A stretch of DNA of 55,343 bases from Streptomyces albicerus (GCF_008905045.1 NZ_VWMY01000012.1:1-55343), one strand, 5' to 3'; positions 16,538 to 25,762 are shown, numbered from the stretch's first letter. The notes: generated from the letters alone by a model not told the origin. A program made the numbers and translations.

Positions 16538-18175
16538 ATGCCAAGCTGGATACCCAGGTGGAACAGACTGCCCAGGTGGGGAAAGATCCTCTACGCGCTG
16601 GCGGGCGTGACGGTGCTCGTGGCCGCCGGCGTATACGGCGTTCCCGCCTTCCAGAAGCCGGACACCTGCCACGACGGCATCGAGAAGATCGACGGCGAGT
16701 GCATCGGCGTCGACGGCGCCGGCTACGACTTCGGCACACCGGAGATCAGCGCCGTGGCCAAGGCCATCTCGGAGGAGAACAAGAGGATCGCGAACCAGCC
16801 CCACGTCACCGTGGCGATGATGCTGCCCCTCCAGTCGGACACGGCGGGGCTGCGGCGGCAGATGCGCAGCGACCTCCAGGGCGCGTATCTGGGACAGCGG
16901 CAGGCCAACTCGGGCGAGGGCCAAGTGCCCAAGATCCGGCTGGTGCTGGCCAACCCCGGGCTGAACTACGGCCATCAGGACAAGGTCGTGAGCACGCTGC
17001 TCGACATGGCCGAATCCGACAAGCACAAGCTGCGGACCGTCACGGGCTTCAACCTCACGCTCGACGCCACCGAGGAGGCCGTAGAACGTCTGACGGAAAA
17101 CGGCGTCCCGGTGCTCGCCTCCCGGATCAGCGGAGACGGGATCGCGAACGTCGACGGGGAGAAGCAACGATTCCCCGGCCTGGCCCGGATCATCCCCACC
17201 AACGGCAACGCGGCCGAGGCCCTGGCCAACTTCAACGGCGAGCGGGGCCGGGAGAACGCCAGGACGGTGCTGGTCTACGACACCCGCCCGGACGCCTACG
17301 TCGAGTCGCTGGCGAGCGCGTTCCGGGGGATCAAGGAGACGGGTCCCGCCGGTCCCGCCGATATGCCCTTCGAATCCCCGGGGATCGACGAGGCCGGCTC
17401 GACCGGCAGCCAGTTCGAGCAGATCGCCAACAACATCTGCGGTTCCGCGGCCAACACCGTCTACTTCGCGGGGCGCACGCTGCACCTGCGGATCTTCGCA
17501 CTCACGCTCGCCAAGCAGACCTGCGCGGACCGACACTTCACCCTGGTCAGCGGCTCCGACGCCGCCTCGCTGCGGCAGGCCATGTCCGAGAAGGACTGGG
17601 CGCAGATGCGCGGCGAGGACGGCGGGGCGAAGGTGACGGTCCAGTACGCCGCCCCCGCGCACCCGGCCGCCTGGGACACCGAACTGGCCGCCTGGACCAA
17701 GCAGTGGAAGGCGACCCACGACCGCGAGCCCACCGCGAACGAACTCCCCCACTACCTCGCGGAGCCCAAGGCTGCCTTGGACGCCCTCAGCGACCTGATC
17801 AAGAGCACGAGCAAGGCGGGCACGGACCTCGGCTCCACCCCGAACCTGGAGGATTCCCGCACCATGCTCGTCTACGACGGCCTCGTCACCATCGGCACGG
17901 CCCTGCACGAAGTACAGGGCAACGACGCCGAGCAGGCGCCCGGCCTCGCGGACGTCCGCCAGGAGTGGTCGAAACTCCAGTCGGTGCACCGGGTGAGGGG
18001 CACGAGTGGCCTGATCTGCCTGACCAGCGGCGGGAATCCGTACGACAAGCCGGTCGCGGTGGTCGAACTGAACCCGGGCCAGGGCGTGCGCGGGACCCTG
18101 AAGTTCGTCGGTCTGGGCTGGCCCACCGGCAAGGAACAGCCGAAGAACTGCGTGATCCCGAGCGGTACTTCCTGA
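16538..18175 (+). CDS. Membrane-anchored periplasmic-binding-protein-like receptor
   Basis: 545 residues. A basic N-terminus leads to one hydrophobic span at about residues 18-35 with no lipobox or clear cleavage site, so the protein is probably anchored with its bulk outside. A Cys pair (DTCHDGIEKIDGECIGVDG, residues about 46-64) may form a disulfide. The rest resembles type I, Leu/Ile/Val-type binding proteins (VTVAMMLPLQSD, then QGAYLGQRQAN and LVYDTRPDAYVESLASAF). No permease or transporter ATPase is nearby, so a receptor role is more likely than transport. Start and Shine-Dalgarno overlap the upstream NTPase stop, pointing to a sensor-transducer pair. The ligand is unknown. Confidence 0.75.
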   Translation: MPSWIPRWNRLPRWGKILYALAGVTVLVAAGVYGVPAFQKPDTCHDGIEKIDGECIGVDGAGYDFGTPEISAVAKAISEENKRIANQPHVTVAMMLPLQSDTAGLRRQMRSDLQGAYLGQRQANSGEGQVPKIRLVLANPGLNYGHQDKVVSTLLDMAESDKHKLRTVTGFNLTLDATEEAVERLTENGVPVLASRISGDGIANVDGEKQRFPGLARIIPTNGNAAEALANFNGERGRENARTVLVYDTRPDAYVESLASAFRGIKETGPAGPADMPFESPGIDEAGSTGSQFEQIANNICGSAANTVYFAGRTLHLRIFALTLAKQTCADRHFTLVSGSDAASLRQAMSEKDWAQMRGEDGGAKVTVQYAAPAHPAAWDTELAAWTKQWKATHDREPTANELPHYLAEPKAALDALSDLIKSTSKAGTDLGSTPNLEDSRTMLVYDGLVTIGTALHEVQGNDAEQAPGLADVRQEWSKLQSVHRVRGTSGLICLTSGGNPYDKPVAVVELNPGQGVRGTLKFVGLGWPTGKEQPKNCVIPSGTS

Positions 18176-18397
18176 GACAGCCGACCCCTCTCTCAGCTCA
18201 CCCCCAGCAGACTCTCGGCCATTCCTCGGTTTGCTGTCGCACTCCTCCCTGCCGGGCTCGGAATGAGCGCTCACTGGGTGCGCAGCCAGGTCGGAGCCAT
18301 TACATATCCGCAGCAGTGGGAATCCCCACCTGCCCTCCACCCGTGCGTATGGTCCCGCCCGAACGGCACGGCACGGCACCGGACGGGACCTTCCCCT

Positions 18398-19300
18398 CAC
18401 ACCCAAGGCTTCTTCAAGCGTCCGGCTCTTCCGATCCCGCCAGCGCCCGGGCCGACCGGTCAGACCATGGGCAAGCTCCACGACGAGACGAGTGGAGCGC
18501 TCCGGATCCATGGACTCCGGGAACTCCTGCCTGACGGAGACGGTGCACGCGAAGCCGTCGACAGCGACGTCCACTCCGCCCTCGCGTGGGAAGAAGGACG
18601 ACCGTGCCTTCCGCACCTCATACCCCCGCCGTACTGCCTCAGCCGCCAGACCCTGCAGCAGCAGAAGCGACCTACGGCGCAGCGCAGACGGCATCACCAG
18701 CGGACTCTCGTCGTCTTTGAGCGCAGCCACCACCGGATGCAGGTGTCCCAGCCGTGCGGGGACAGGAATCGGCCCCCCGGCCGCCTTCGGCCGCTGACTC
18801 CGCGCGTTGGGGTGCAGGCCCTCCGCAAGGAACAGCTCCAGCCCCGGCCCGCCATAAGGGACCTTCTCGATGCGTTTACCCGCCGGCTCCAGGCCGTGGC
18901 GCTTCGCGTAATTGACGACGCGCCGCCACTCCGCGACCTCGTCGTCATCGGGATCAGCGATCCGGACGCGCCCCTCGGCGACGAGCCGCTCGATCAGTGC
19001 CTGCGCCTTCGCCCGCCGGGCGCGCGCGATGGGCCGCTCGCTATAGGGCGACCGAGGCTTGGCAGGCTCCGTCGGCTCACCGCCGTCGGCGACCGTAAAG
19101 TCGTCGTCGATCATCAGGAGCCAACGATCCCGCTCGCATCGGCCTAACGCCAGCCACTTGGCACCGAGGTTCGAGCGCTCTCGTCGACAACATCGCGCCC
19201 GGGGAGCCCGTGCTGCCGTTCGATCCAGGCCGACCACCAGCGCACAGGCTCCAACCCATGCCGCGCTGCCTTACCTCGAGTGGAGCGAAAGGGCATCCGC
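18398..19300 (-). pseudogene. Frameshifted and truncated gene remnant of unknown family
   Basis: Two minus-strand frames join to one protein-like sequence. The first (from about 19296) reads MPFRSTRGKAARHGLEPVRW, then WSAWIERQHGLPGRDVVDES and stops; the second continues with LGAKWLALGRCERDRWLL, then FTVADGGEPTEPAKPRSPYS, and later LVVELAHGLTGRPGRW and DRKSRTLEEALG. The switch lies near 19160-19190, so a frameshift is inferred. Similarity ends near 18398, where a C-terminal part would be expected. It resembles large Streptomyces proteins of unknown function that I remember only vaguely. The 222 bp from 18176 to 18397 show no gene. Confidence 0.5.
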
Positions 19301-19499
19301 CAGCCGTGGGAGTCCTCTGGGACTTCCGGCCTCAACCGACACGAGCGTGAAGCAACCGAAAGTCCATTCGCGCAACTCAGAGGCCACCACGCCCTCATCA
19401 CGCCAGGTCACCGCACTCGCTCGCCCCTTCCGGGACAAGCGTCAAGATATCGTCCGTAACGCCCACACCGCACATAAAGCACATATGCAAAACCGCAGG

Positions 19500-20840
19500 T
19501 CAGGAACCCTTCGCGGCCGGTTCAAGGATCGCGACACACTCCACATGATGCGTCATCGGAAACAGGTCGAACGCCCGTAGCGTCCGCACCCGGTACCCCC
19601 CGTCCCGGAAGTACCCCAAGTCCCGTGCCAGCGCCGCCGGATCGCAGGCGACGTACGCGATCCGGCGTGCCCCCAGGGAAGCCAGGTGCTGGACCGTCTT
19701 CCGGCCGGCGCCGGCGCGGGGCGGGTCGAGGACGATCAGGTCGACCTCGGTGATGCCGGTGCGCGGGAGGACCGCCTCGACCTTGCCCTGTTCGATGCGG
19801 ACGCGGTCGAACGCGGCGAGGTTGTGCCGGGCGTCCTCCACCGCGCGCTTGCCGGACTCGATGCCGAGGACCGCGCCCTTGTCGCCGAGGCGGTCGGCGA
19901 GGGCGCCGGCGAAGAGGCCGACGCCGCAGTACAGGTCGAGGGCCATCTCGCCCTTGCGCGGCAGCAGGCCCTGCATGACCGCCAGGACCAGGGTGTCCGC
20001 GGCCTTCGGGTGGACCTGCCAGAAGCCGCCGCTGCCGACGCGGTAGGTGCGGCCGTCGGCGCGCTCGCGGACGAAGGCGCGGCCGTGGACGCGGTGGATC
20101 CCGCCGTCCTTCTCCTCGACGCGCATGACGGAGACGGGCTTGTCGAGTTCGACGAGAGGCAGTCGCGCGCCGGGCCTGGGCTCGAGGATCACCATGCGGT
20201 CCTGGGAACCCGTCGCCGCGATCGCCTCGACCGACTCCATACCCGACCAGTCGCGCTCCTCGATGCCCAGCTCGCTGACGCCCTCAGCCGCGATCATGCA
20301 GTGCTCGATCGGCTCGACCTCGTGCGAACGGTGGCGGCGCAGACCGGCGTTGCCGTCCTCGTCCACCGCGTACTGCACGCGCGTACGCCACGCGGGCACC
20401 TCACCGGCGGGCAGCTTGTCGCCCTCGGCGGGCATCACCGTGCCGTCCCAGCCGGCCTCCTCGGGCGTCAGGCCCGCGAGCCGCTGGAGCTGCTCGGCGA
20501 TGACCTCGCCCTTGAGGCGCCGCTGCGCACCCGGCTTGGCGTGCTGCCAGTCGCAGCCGCCGCAGCGCCCGGGACCGGCGTACGGGCACGGGGCCTCGAC
20601 ACGGTCCTTGGACGCCTCCAGCACCGTCACCGCGTCCGCGCGCAGGAAGCGCGAGTCCTCCTCGCCCTCCGTCACGCGCGCGACGACCCGCTCGCCGGGC
20701 AGCGCGTGCCGTACGAAGAGGACCTGACCTGCGTCGGTACGGGCGATGCAGTGCCCGCCGTGGGCGACGGGGCCGATCTCGACCTCGTACTCCTGCCCCA
20801 CCAGCGACCCCGCCTGCGATTTCTTCGGTTCTGCCTGCAT
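19500..20840 (-). CDS. TrmA/RlmD-family RNA m5U methyltransferase
   Basis: 446 residues from the ATG at 20840 (GGAG ten bases upstream). An N-terminal TRAM domain (VEIGPVAHGGHCIARTDAGQ) is followed by an Fe-S-type cysteine cluster C-x7-C-x2-C (CPYAGPGRCGGC) and a further HCMIA cysteine. The SAM-binding motif is MALDLYCGVGLFAGALADR, and the catalytic motif ends in VACDPAALARDLGY, where the Cys attacks uracil. These enzymes make 5-methyluridine in 23S rRNA (or tRNA); the exact target is not decidable. It lies downstream of the KimA-like permease on the same strand. Confidence 0.88.
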   Translation of the reverse strand: MQAEPKKSQAGSLVGQEYEVEIGPVAHGGHCIARTDAGQVLFVRHALPGERVVARVTEGEEDSRFLRADAVTVLEASKDRVEAPCPYAGPGRCGGCDWQHAKPGAQRRLKGEVIAEQLQRLAGLTPEEAGWDGTVMPAEGDKLPAGEVPAWRTRVQYAVDEDGNAGLRRHRSHEVEPIEHCMIAAEGVSELGIEERDWSGMESVEAIAATGSQDRMVILEPRPGARLPLVELDKPVSVMRVEEKDGGIHRVHGRAFVRERADGRTYRVGSGGFWQVHPKAADTLVLAVMQGLLPRKGEMALDLYCGVGLFAGALADRLGDKGAVLGIESGKRAVEDARHNLAAFDRVRIEQGKVEAVLPRTGITEVDLIVLDPPRAGAGRKTVQHLASLGARRIAYVACDPAALARDLGYFRDGGYRVRTLRAFDLFPMTHHVECVAILEPAAKGS

Positions 20841-20956
20841 GGCGGGGTGACTCCAGATGCGAAATGGGAAACGGCCGGACAACAGCCCACCAGTCTACGT
20901 GGACGCCGCCCGACCGCTCACCACGAGCCCGCCGGCACTCGAACCCGGAGGGCCCT

Positions 20957-23008
20957 TCAGTTCTTCGGAGCCGACGACTCCTTCGACCGCTGCTCCGCGG
21001 GACCACGCCGCACGGAACCCGGCGCGTTCCAGTCCTGCCGCTTGCGGGCCCGCTTCTTGGCCAGCTCGGAGGACTCCAGCTGATACGGCACGGAGGTCAC
21101 CATCACGCCCGGCGTGAACAGCAGCCGCCCCTTGAGCCGCAGCGCGCTCTGGTTGTGCAGCAGATGCTCGTACCAGTGGCCGACCACGTACTCGGGGATG
21201 ATCACCGACACCGCGTCGCGCGGGGACTCGCGGCGCAGCCCCTTCACGTACTCGATGATGGGCCGCGTGATCTCCCGGTACGGCGAGTCGAGGACCTTCA
21301 GCGGTACGTCGATACCGCGGCGCTCCCACTCCTCCTTCAGCGCCTTGGTCTCGGCCGGGTCCACGTTGACACTGAGCGCTTCCAGCGTGTTCGAGCGCAT
21401 GAGCTTGGCGTACGCCAGCGCCCGCAGCGTCGGCCGGTGGATCTTCGAGATCAGGACGACGGAGTGGACACGGGAGGGGCGCACGCTGTCGTCGGACGGG
21501 CCCTCGGGCGCGGTGAGCTCCTCGGCCACCCGGTCGTAGTGCTTACGGATCGCGGACATCGTCGCGTAGAAGATGACCATGCCGAGCAGCGCGACCCAGG
21601 CGCCGTGCGTGAACTTGGTGACGAGGACGACGACCAGCACGAGCCCGGTGAAGAAGGCGCCGAAGGTGTTGATCGCCCGGGAGCGGATCATGTGGCGGCG
21701 CTTCGCCTGGTCCTTCTCCGTACGCAGATGCCGGTTCCAGTGCCGGACCATGCCGGTCTGGCTGAGCGTGAAGGACACGAACACGCCGACGATGTAGAGC
21801 TGGATCAGCTTGGTCGAGTCGGCCCCGTAGACCCAGACGAGCAGCACGGCCGCGAGCGCGAGCAGCACGATGCCGTTCGAGAAGGCGAGACGGTCGCCGC
21901 GGGTGTGCAGCTGGCGCGGCAGATAGCGGTCCTGCGCGAGGATCGAGCCCAGCAGCGGGAAACCGTTGTACGCGGTGTTCGCGGCCAGGAAGAGCACGAG
22001 CGCGGTGGCCGCGGCGAGCAGGATGAACATGAAGCTGCCGTCGCCGAACACGGCCTCGGCGACCTGCGAGATCACCGGGTTCTGGACGTAGTCGGCGCCG
22101 ACCACGACGCCGTCCCGGAGCAGGTCGTGCGCCGGGTTCTCGGCCATGCGCACGTTCGTCGCCATGGCCAGGCCGATGATGCCGCAGAACATGGTGACGG
22201 CGAGCAGACCCATCATCGCGAGCGTGGTGGCCGCGTTCTTGGACTTGGGCTTGCGGAAGGCCGGGACGCCGTTGCTGATCGCCTCGACGCCGGTGAGCGC
22301 GGCACAGCCGGAGGAGAAGGCGCGCAGCAGCAGGAAGACGAGGGCGAAGCCCGCGAGCCCCTGGTGTTCGGCCTTGATCTCGAAGTCGGCAGTCGGCGCC
22401 TTCATGGTGTCCCCGAGGAACAGGCCACGGAAGGCACCCCAGGCGATCATGGCGAAGACGCCCGTGACGAAGACGTACGTCGGGATGGCGAAGAGCCTGC
22501 CGGACTCCTTGACTCCGCGCAGGTTCATCAGCGTGAGCAGCACGATGACGGCGATCGCGCAGGGCACCTTGTTCTCGACCACGAAGGGGATCGCGGAACC
22601 GAGGTTCTCGATGCCGGAGGAGATCGACACCGCGACGGTGAGGACGTAGTCGACGAGCAGCGCGCTGGCGACGGTGAGGCCGGCCTTGGGGCCGAGGTTG
22701 GTGTTGGCCACCTCGTAGTCGCCGCCGCCGCTGGGGTACGCGTGCACGTTCTGCCGGTACGAGGCCACGACGGTGAACATCAGCACGACGACCGCGACGG
22801 CGATCCAGGGGCTGAAGTGGTAGGCCGACACGCCCGCGATGGAGAGGACCAGGAGCACTTCTCCAGGTGCGTACGCCACGGAGGAGAGCGGGTCGGAAGC
22901 GAAGACGGGGAGTGCGATGCGCTTCGGCAGGAGTGTCTCTCCGAGCCGGTCACTGCGCAGTGCGCGCCCGATCAGAATCCGTTTGGGCACGTCGGTCAGT
23001 TTGGACAC
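20957..23008 (-). CDS. APC-superfamily permease, KimA-like (probable potassium transporter)
   Basis: 683 residues, GTG start. About 12 hydrophobic helices occupy residues 50-480, beginning with ALPVFASDPLSSVAYAPGEV, very like the SSDALSSVAYG segment of Bacillus KimA. A cytoplasmic domain of about 190 residues follows (HSVVLISKIHRPTLRALAYA, then VIIPEYVVGHWYEHLLHNQS), as in KimA, whose tail sits in a membrane-embedded dimer and binds c-di-AMP. Generic annotation would be amino-acid permease. The divergent neighbours are two TrkA proteins and KdpDE is nearby, which favours potassium as the substrate; this is inference. Confidence 0.82.
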   Translation of the reverse strand: MSKLTDVPKRILIGRALRSDRLGETLLPKRIALPVFASDPLSSVAYAPGEVLLVLSIAGVSAYHFSPWIAVAVVVLMFTVVASYRQNVHAYPSGGGDYEVANTNLGPKAGLTVASALLVDYVLTVAVSISSGIENLGSAIPFVVENKVPCAIAVIVLLTLMNLRGVKESGRLFAIPTYVFVTGVFAMIAWGAFRGLFLGDTMKAPTADFEIKAEHQGLAGFALVFLLLRAFSSGCAALTGVEAISNGVPAFRKPKSKNAATTLAMMGLLAVTMFCGIIGLAMATNVRMAENPAHDLLRDGVVVGADYVQNPVISQVAEAVFGDGSFMFILLAAATALVLFLAANTAYNGFPLLGSILAQDRYLPRQLHTRGDRLAFSNGIVLLALAAVLLVWVYGADSTKLIQLYIVGVFVSFTLSQTGMVRHWNRHLRTEKDQAKRRHMIRSRAINTFGAFFTGLVLVVVLVTKFTHGAWVALLGMVIFYATMSAIRKHYDRVAEELTAPEGPSDDSVRPSRVHSVVLISKIHRPTLRALAYAKLMRSNTLEALSVNVDPAETKALKEEWERRGIDVPLKVLDSPYREITRPIIEYVKGLRRESPRDAVSVIIPEYVVGHWYEHLLHNQSALRLKGRLLFTPGVMVTSVPYQLESSELAKKRARKRQDWNAPGSVRRGPAEQRSKESSAPKN

Positions 23009-23213
23009 GCAGAGGATCGTAAGCCGTCGAACAGGCCCTCGCCCACCCTCCCCCGCCCTCGGCGACGCTCAAGGTGGGGACCTCAGTCCGCCATCTGCCC
23101 TCCGAGTGAAATCAGGGACGGGCCCGGTTGCGGATTCCATCGCCGGGCGGATCGGCATGCCTATATGAAAAAAGCCAAAACTTTGCCCCCCTTTGCCACT
23201 TCCTGGAGGTCCC

Positions 23214-23309
23214 ATGCACGCCACCGCGGAACTCATCGGCGCCGCCGCCGGACTCGTCGGCCTCGGAATCCTCACCCTCGTCAGTGTCCGCAGCATCAGC
23301 CGCCGCTGA
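23214..23309 (+). CDS. Small single-span membrane protein (31 residues)
   Basis: ATG at 23214 with a strong Shine-Dalgarno (GGAGGTCCC) begins MHATAELIGAAAGLVGLGIL, continues through TLVSV and ends in a basic tail RSISRR before TGA. Residues about 6-25 form one membrane span and the positive end should face the cytoplasm. It lies in the 435-bp gap between the KimA-like permease and trkA, 134 bp before trkA, reading toward it. I know no family. A small regulatory subunit of a potassium system is a guess from position only. Confidence 0.5.
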   Translation: MHATAELIGAAAGLVGLGILTLVSVRSISRR

Positions 23310-23443
23310 TCGCCGGGAACCCGTGGACGAACGTGCACGGGGGTGCCACGGGCGGACCGCGCGTGTGTAGCTTGGGCGTCGGTCTGAGACGCTGTTTCCG
23401 CGTGTCAGCCTGAGCAGCAACTTTTAACATCGGAAGGACGGTC

Positions 23444-24115
23444 GTGCACATCGTCATCATGGGCTGCGGAAGAGTGGGTTCCGCTCTTGCCCAGACCCTG
23501 GAGCAACAGGGGCACACGGTCGCCGTGATCGACCAGGACCCCACCGCCTTCCGACGTCTGGGCTCCGGGTTCGGCGGCCGTCGAGTCACCGGAGTCGGCT
23601 TCGACCAGGACACCCTGCGCGAGGCGGGCATCGAGGAGGCCGGCGCCTTCGCCGCCGTCTCCAGTGGTGACAACTCGAACATCATCGCCGCCCGGGTGGC
23701 CCGCGAGATGTTCGGCATCGAGAACGTGGCGGCGCGTATCTACGACCCGCGCCGCGCCGAGGTCTACCAGCGCCTCGGCATCCCGACCGTCGCCACCGTC
23801 CGCTGGACCGCCGACCAGATGCTGCGTCGGCTGCTGCCCTCGGGCTCCGAACCGCTGTGGCGCGACCCCACCGGCGGTGTGCAGCTCGCCGAGGTGCACA
23901 CGTCGACGGAGTGGGTGGGCCAGCGGATCAGCCGGCTCCAGGAGGAGACCGGGGTGCGCGTCGCCTTCCTCACCCGGCTGGGCGAGGCGATGCTGCCCTC
24001 CTCGCAGACGGTGCTGCAGGAGGGCGATCTGGTGCACGTGATGATGCGCACGGACGACGTCGAGAAGGTCGAGGCGTCGTTCGCCGAGGGCCCTGAAGAG
24101 GAAGGCGGTCACTGA
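23444..24115 (+). CDS. trkA: TrkA-type potassium channel regulatory subunit 1
   Basis: 223 residues, GTG start with GGAAGGACG upstream. A Rossmann RCK-N domain (IVIMGCGRVGSALAQTLEQQ, then VAVIDQDP) binds NAD(H) or ATP, and an RCK-C domain follows from about residue 140 (LAEVHTSTEWVGQRISRLQ, then EGDLVHVMMRTDD). These proteins sit on the cytoplasmic face of Trk/Ktr channels and gate potassium uptake, sometimes responding to c-di-AMP at RCK-C. No TrkH/KtrB membrane subunit is in the window. It overlaps the next trkA start by one base (TGATG). Confidence 0.92.
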   Translation: MHIVIMGCGRVGSALAQTLEQQGHTVAVIDQDPTAFRRLGSGFGGRRVTGVGFDQDTLREAGIEEAGAFAAVSSGDNSNIIAARVAREMFGIENVAARIYDPRRAEVYQRLGIPTVATVRWTADQMLRRLLPSGSEPLWRDPTGGVQLAEVHTSTEWVGQRISRLQEETGVRVAFLTRLGEAMLPSSQTVLQEGDLVHVMMRTDDVEKVEASFAEGPEEEGGH

Positions 24116-24792
24116 TGAGGGTCGCCATTGCCGGTGCCGGTGCGGTGGGCCGCTCGATCGCGGGCGAGCTCCTGGAGAACGGGCACGAGGTCCTGCTGAT
24201 CGACAAGGCGCCGACCGCCATCTCGGTCGAGCGCGTCCCGCAGGCGGAGTGGCTGCTCGCCGACGCCTGCGAGATCACTTCGTTGGACGAAGCGGCCCTG
24301 CAGCGCTGCAACGTCGTGATCGCCGCGACGGGCGACGACAAGGTGAACCTGGTCGTCTCGCTGCTCGCGAAGACCGAGTATGGGGTCCCGCGGGTCGTCG
24401 CCCGCGTCAACAACCCCAAGAACGAGTGGCTGTTCAACGAGGCCTGGGGCGTCGACGTCGCCGTCTCCACCCCGCGTCTGATGTCGGCCCTGGTCGAGGA
24501 GGCGGTGAGCGTCGGCGACCTCGTCCGTCTGCTCCGCTTCAGCCACGGCGACGCCAACCTCGTCGAGCTGACCCTGCCCCCGGAGTCCGCCCTCGCCGGC
24601 ACCCGGGTCGGCGACGTGGAATGGCCCGAGGACACCTCCCTCGTCACCATCATCCGCGGCACCCGCGTCCTCACCCCCTCCCGGGAGGACTCCCTGGAAG
24701 CAGGCGACGAGCTGCTGTTCGTGGCGGCCCAGGCCCGCGAGGAACAACTGGAAGACCTGCTGTCGGTACGCCGCGAGGACGCGGTGGGCTGA
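24115..24792 (+). CDS. trkA: TrkA-type potassium channel regulatory subunit 2
   Basis: 225 residues with the same RCK-N/RCK-C plan: MRVAIAGAGAVGRSIAGELL at the start, VLLIDKAPT for the ribose-binding acidic strand, NNPKNEWLFNEAWGVDVAVS in the linker, and a C-terminal domain ending AGDELLFVAAQARE. It is translationally coupled to the first trkA. Two tandem RCK proteins could form a heteromeric gating ring. The pair is closed by a strong terminator, so it forms its own short operon. Confidence 0.92.
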   Translation: MRVAIAGAGAVGRSIAGELLENGHEVLLIDKAPTAISVERVPQAEWLLADACEITSLDEAALQRCNVVIAATGDDKVNLVVSLLAKTEYGVPRVVARVNNPKNEWLFNEAWGVDVAVSTPRLMSALVEEAVSVGDLVRLLRFSHGDANLVELTLPPESALAGTRVGDVEWPEDTSLVTIIRGTRVLTPSREDSLEAGDELLFVAAQAREEQLEDLLSVRREDAVG

Positions 24793-24812
24793 CCGTCCCC
24801 GGAGATACGAGG

Positions 24813-24848
24813 ATGGGGCGCCCCGAGATCTCGGGGCGCCCCATTTTT
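24813..24848 (+). terminator. Rho-independent terminator of the trkA pair
   Basis: A perfect 32-bp palindrome (24813-24844) with arms ATGGGGCGCCCCGAGA / TCTCGGGGCGCCCCAT is followed by TTTTT. It lies 21 bp after the stop codon of the second trkA. Confidence 0.9.
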
Positions 24849-24852
24849 GGCG

Positions 24853-25031
24853 TGTCCGACGCTTGAGGACGGGGCCGTTCAGGCCGTTTCCCCACCCGGG
24901 TCATCCCACCCATCCACGCCAGCCCAGACCCACCCAGCCCGTCCGGCGTTTGAGGACGAGGCCGTTCAGGCCGAAGCGGGGGTCTGGGGGCGGCAGCCAC
25001 CAGGGATGGGGCGGGTAGGGGCGGCGGGGGC
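24853..25031. repeat. Dispersed GC-rich repeat, copies 3 (partial) and 4
   Basis: GACGCTTGAGGACGGGGCCG at about 24855 is a partial copy. A fuller copy starts at about 24941 (GGCGTTTGAGGACGAGGCCG) and runs through GCGGGGGTCTGGGGGCGGCA to GGGGCGGGTAGGGGCGGCGG. This matches 1-88 almost base for base. It fills the gap between the trkA terminator and the converging DUF3159 gene. Confidence 0.85.
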
Positions 25032-25033
25032 GA

Positions 25034-25762
25034 TCACTCCTCGGTGACGCCGGCCCGCTGCGCGGCCTGCCGCTCCTTCTCCGCGCGCTCCTCCGCCTCC
25101 ATCTCGGCGAAGACGTCGATCGGCGGCGGAGCCTTCGCCAGGAACACCCAGGTCAGCCACACCGCCAGCAGGAACGGCGGAATCTTCAACGCGACCAGGA
25201 CCCAGCCGAGTTGAGTCGTGTCCGCCCACCAGTACAGCGGAAAGAGAATCGCGCACTTGGCGAGCAGGATGAGTCCCCAGGCCCAACTGGCCTTCGAGTA
25301 AGCCGTCTTACGGCCGGGGTTACGCGTACGCCAGGAGAGGTTCTCCTTGAAGACCGGGCCGAGAATGAGCCCGATCAGCGGCACTCCCGCAAGCGTCGTG
25401 ATGATGTAGGCGAGGGCGAGACCGAGCGTGTAGAGCATGCCCGGCAGATAGAAGTCCTTCGCGTTGCCCGTCATCATCGCGAAGACCACGCCGAAGGCGA
25501 CACCGAAGACACCGCTGAAGGCGTGCTTGACGGTGTCCTTCATGACCAGGCGGACCACGACGAGCAGGATGGAGACACCGAGGGCCGCGATGGCCGCCGA
25601 GTGCAGATCCTTGTTGATCGTGTAGATCGTGACGAAGAGCAGGCCGGGCAGGACCGTCTCGATCATGCCGCGCAGACCACCGAACGCCTCGAAGAGCGCG
25701 GCCTCGGTCACCGCCCGCGAATCGTGCTGGGCGTCTTCGGTCGGCTTGTCGAGCGACGTCAC
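25034..25762 (-). CDS. DUF3159 membrane protein
   Basis: 242 residues, GTG start. Several hydrophobic helices (about six) follow a short N-terminus containing EAFGGLRGMIETVLPGLLFV, the hallmark of DUF3159. Its C-terminus is a charged coil (EMEAEERAEKERQAAQRAG). The function of the family is unknown. It starts three bases after the OB-fold stop, so the two genes are an operon, and it is downstream of the kdpDE group on the same strand. Confidence 0.88.
   Translation of the reverse strand: MTSLDKPTEDAQHDSRAVTEAALFEAFGGLRGMIETVLPGLLFVTIYTINKDLHSAAIAALGVSILLVVVRLVMKDTVKHAFSGVFGVAFGVVFAMMTGNAKDFYLPGMLYTLGLALAYIITTLAGVPLIGLILGPVFKENLSWRTRNPGRKTAYSKASWAWGLILLAKCAILFPLYWWADTTQLGWVLVALKIPPFLLAVWLTWVFLAKAPPPIDVFAEMEAEERAEKERQAAQRAGVTEE

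Noticed and set aside
16538..18175. Branched-chain amino acid importer component
   Set aside because: There is no permease or importer ATPase nearby and no lipobox; the coupled upstream gene is not an ABC ATPase.
16190..18397. Minus-strand open frame continuing from the remnant at 18.4-19.3 kb through the receptor gene
   Set aside because: Similarity to protein-like sequence stops near 18398; the rest mirrors the well-supported receptor and NTPase genes on the other strand.
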